Below are positions 29,288 to 30,114 of a stretch of 30,114 nt of DNA, piece after piece. Origin of the DNA: a virus; the IMG/VR virus record IMGVR_UViG_3300002835_000772, positions 1-30,114 of that record. One strand, written 5' to 3'. The translations under genes were made by a program, and so were the position numbers. The notes under the pieces were generated by a model. It was not told the origin of the DNA, made no database searches, and saw nothing but the letters and a program-made list of their open reading frames with translations. How positions within the stretch are numbered: position 1 is the stretch's first letter; each line of letters begins with the position of its first letter.

Positions 29288-29631
29288 CCGCCGCAGAATT
29301 GCAAGCCGTTCGCGATGCCGCCTGGCGGGGCCTCGCGAAGAACCCGGTCCGCCGGGCCATGCTCGGCCGGGAGCGGTGCGATGCCATCGTGCGTGTGGCG
29401 GTCGATCAGCTGGACGCCACGAACCGGGAGTTCCTGCCGCTCGTCCAGCGGTCCGCGGCGAGGATAGAGGTCGACACCGACACGCTCCGCAAGCGGGTCG
29501 AGGCCCGCGTCCGCGAGACCTACCACGAGCGGGCCGGCTTCGCCTTTATGGCGCTCGTGATCGCGTGGGCGATCTCGGCAATCGTTCAGGTACTGGTCCA
29601 GAGGTGGCTCGATTCACGGGGGCAGCAGTGA
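29284..29631 (+). CDS. Small membrane protein with a C-terminal TM segment
   Basis: 115 residues from ATG 29284 (ATGA overlap; ATG 29272 is an alternative four codons upstream). A soluble helical N-terminal part (TAAELQAVRDAAWRGLAKNP, RCDAIVRVAVDQLDA, TDTLRKRVEARVRETYHE) is followed by a single hydrophobic helix, AGFAFMALVIAWAISAIVQV, and a short basic tail LVQRWLDSRGQQ. It looks like a membrane-tethered coiled-coil protein. The position next to the following holin-like gene suggests a pair acting together in the inner membrane, for example as holin regulator or spanin component. Family not assigned. Confidence 0.6.
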   Translation: MTAAELQAVRDAAWRGLAKNPVRRAMLGRERCDAIVRVAVDQLDATNREFLPLVQRSAARIEVDTDTLRKRVEARVRETYHERAGFAFMALVIAWAISAIVQVLVQRWLDSRGQQ

Positions 29632-29912
29632 CACAGCAGACTCGCGACGTGGTGGACGTTGGGATCAAGCTCCTGCGGGAGTTTGGGTTTCCCTGCTTGG
29701 TGCTCTGCGTGATCGGCTGGTGGGGCCAGATGGCAGCCGTGGCCATACACGAGACGGTGCTGGTGCCGGTCGTCGACAGCCATACCACGTTCCTCAAGGC
29801 CACGAGCGACACGCTCGCCACGCTGTCCAAGGCCCAGGAGCGTCAAGCCGACACGCTCGAAGAACTGGCGGCCGGGCAAAACGAAATCAAGCGGGTGATC
29901 GAGAAACGCTGA
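29628..29912 (+). CDS. Holin-like protein (one N-terminal TM segment plus coiled coil)
   Basis: 94 residues from GTG 29628 (GTGA overlap). After a short N-terminal helix (RDVVDVGIKLLREFG) comes a membrane helix, FPCLVLCVIGWWGQMAAVAI. A long heptad-like helix follows, KATSDTLATLSKAQERQADT then LEELAAGQNEIKRVIEKR, ending basic. One N-terminal TM segment and a coiled coil with a basic end is the layout of BhlA/UviB-type holin-like proteins. The family and activity are inferred from that layout, not from a conserved motif. It is coupled to the genes on each side. Confidence 0.55.
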   Translation: MTQQTRDVVDVGIKLLREFGFPCLVLCVIGWWGQMAAVAIHETVLVPVVDSHTTFLKATSDTLATLSKAQERQADTLEELAAGQNEIKRVIEKR

Positions 29913-30114
29913 TGGACAACCTCAAAGCCCTCCAAGCCCACGTCCGCAGCGTCCTGGCCTCCCGGGTTCAGTACGCCCAAAGCTGGCGCGTGGACGAACT
30001 GACGCGGCTGGTCGTGCGGTATTGGCCGCACATCCACCTGGAGGAGATCGAGCGGCTCGGCGGGCCGAACCACAAGGACATCGACCACACCATGACGCTC
30101 GTGCGGGCGCAGGT
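29912..30114 (+). CDS. Hypothetical protein, 3' end beyond the window
   Basis: The first 67 residues from ATG 29912 (TGATG overlap) are helical and basic: LKALQAHVRSVLASRVQYAQ, SWRVDELTRLVVRYWPHIHL, EEIERLGGPNHKDIDHTMTL. No motif is recognised. It continues the exit-gene run past the end of the window. Confidence 0.5.
   Translation, partial: MDNLKALQAHVRSVLASRVQYAQSWRVDELTRLVVRYWPHIHLEEIERLGGPNHKDIDHTMTLVRAQ

Overview
This GC-rich window is almost entirely a tailed-phage (siphovirus-type) late region, seen either as a prophage or as a free phage genome. Almost every gene is on the plus strand, and most are joined by ATGA, GTGA or TGATG stop/start overlaps. No host housekeeping gene, integrase, tRNA, CRISPR array or attachment site is visible. 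The host therefore cannot be read directly. My guess, at modest confidence, is a high-GC bacterium of the Planctomycetota type, from the general look of the proteins (small secreted proteins, GTG starts, protease-rich exit region). No stretch over 300 bases lacks a gene; the longest gap is 736-925 (190 bases).

Layout. (1) 1-735: end of a stand-alone LexA-type winged-helix protein and a RuvC-like Holliday junction resolvase. (2) 736-4937: a phased A-tract region, the large terminase, then four small accessory genes (secreted, unknown, DUF551-like, three-TM membrane) and a tiny acidic ORF. (3) 5005-9410: head module in lambda order: gpW-like joining protein, lambda-family portal, a fused prohead protease/linker/major capsid protein, a DUF2190-type decoration protein framed by two strong GC hairpins, and a head-tail adaptor. 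(4) 9414-12114: a fibre module sits between head and tail genes: a small beta-rich protein, a fibre with a huge polyglycine C-terminal domain, and its probable assembly chaperone. (5) 12114-17900: tail completion, HK97 gp10-like protein, three consecutive related tube-like proteins, the G/T assembly chaperone pair with a probable -1 frameshift, and the tape measure. (6) 17897-22610: tail-tip proteins, including a 902-residue cysteine-rich repeat protein. (7) 22676-25194: small putative DNA-binding protein, metallophosphoesterase and deoxynucleoside monophosphate kinase. (8) 25281-30114: a run of small membrane or secreted proteins (probable holin/exit genes) with a papain-like and a trypsin-like protease, interrupted by an antisense HNH homing endonuclease.

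How it works together: resolvase, terminase and portal process and package DNA. The protease-capsid fusion, decoration protein and adaptor build the head. The tube, chaperone and tape-measure genes build a long non-contractile tail; fibre and tip genes contact the host. The last third supplies nucleotide metabolism and probably cell exit. The least conventional parts are the three-gene tube family, the all-in-one capsid fusion with a possible internal start, the displaced polyglycine fibre, the cysteine-rich tip protein, and an exit region holding two predicted proteases but no recognisable peptidoglycan hydrolase.
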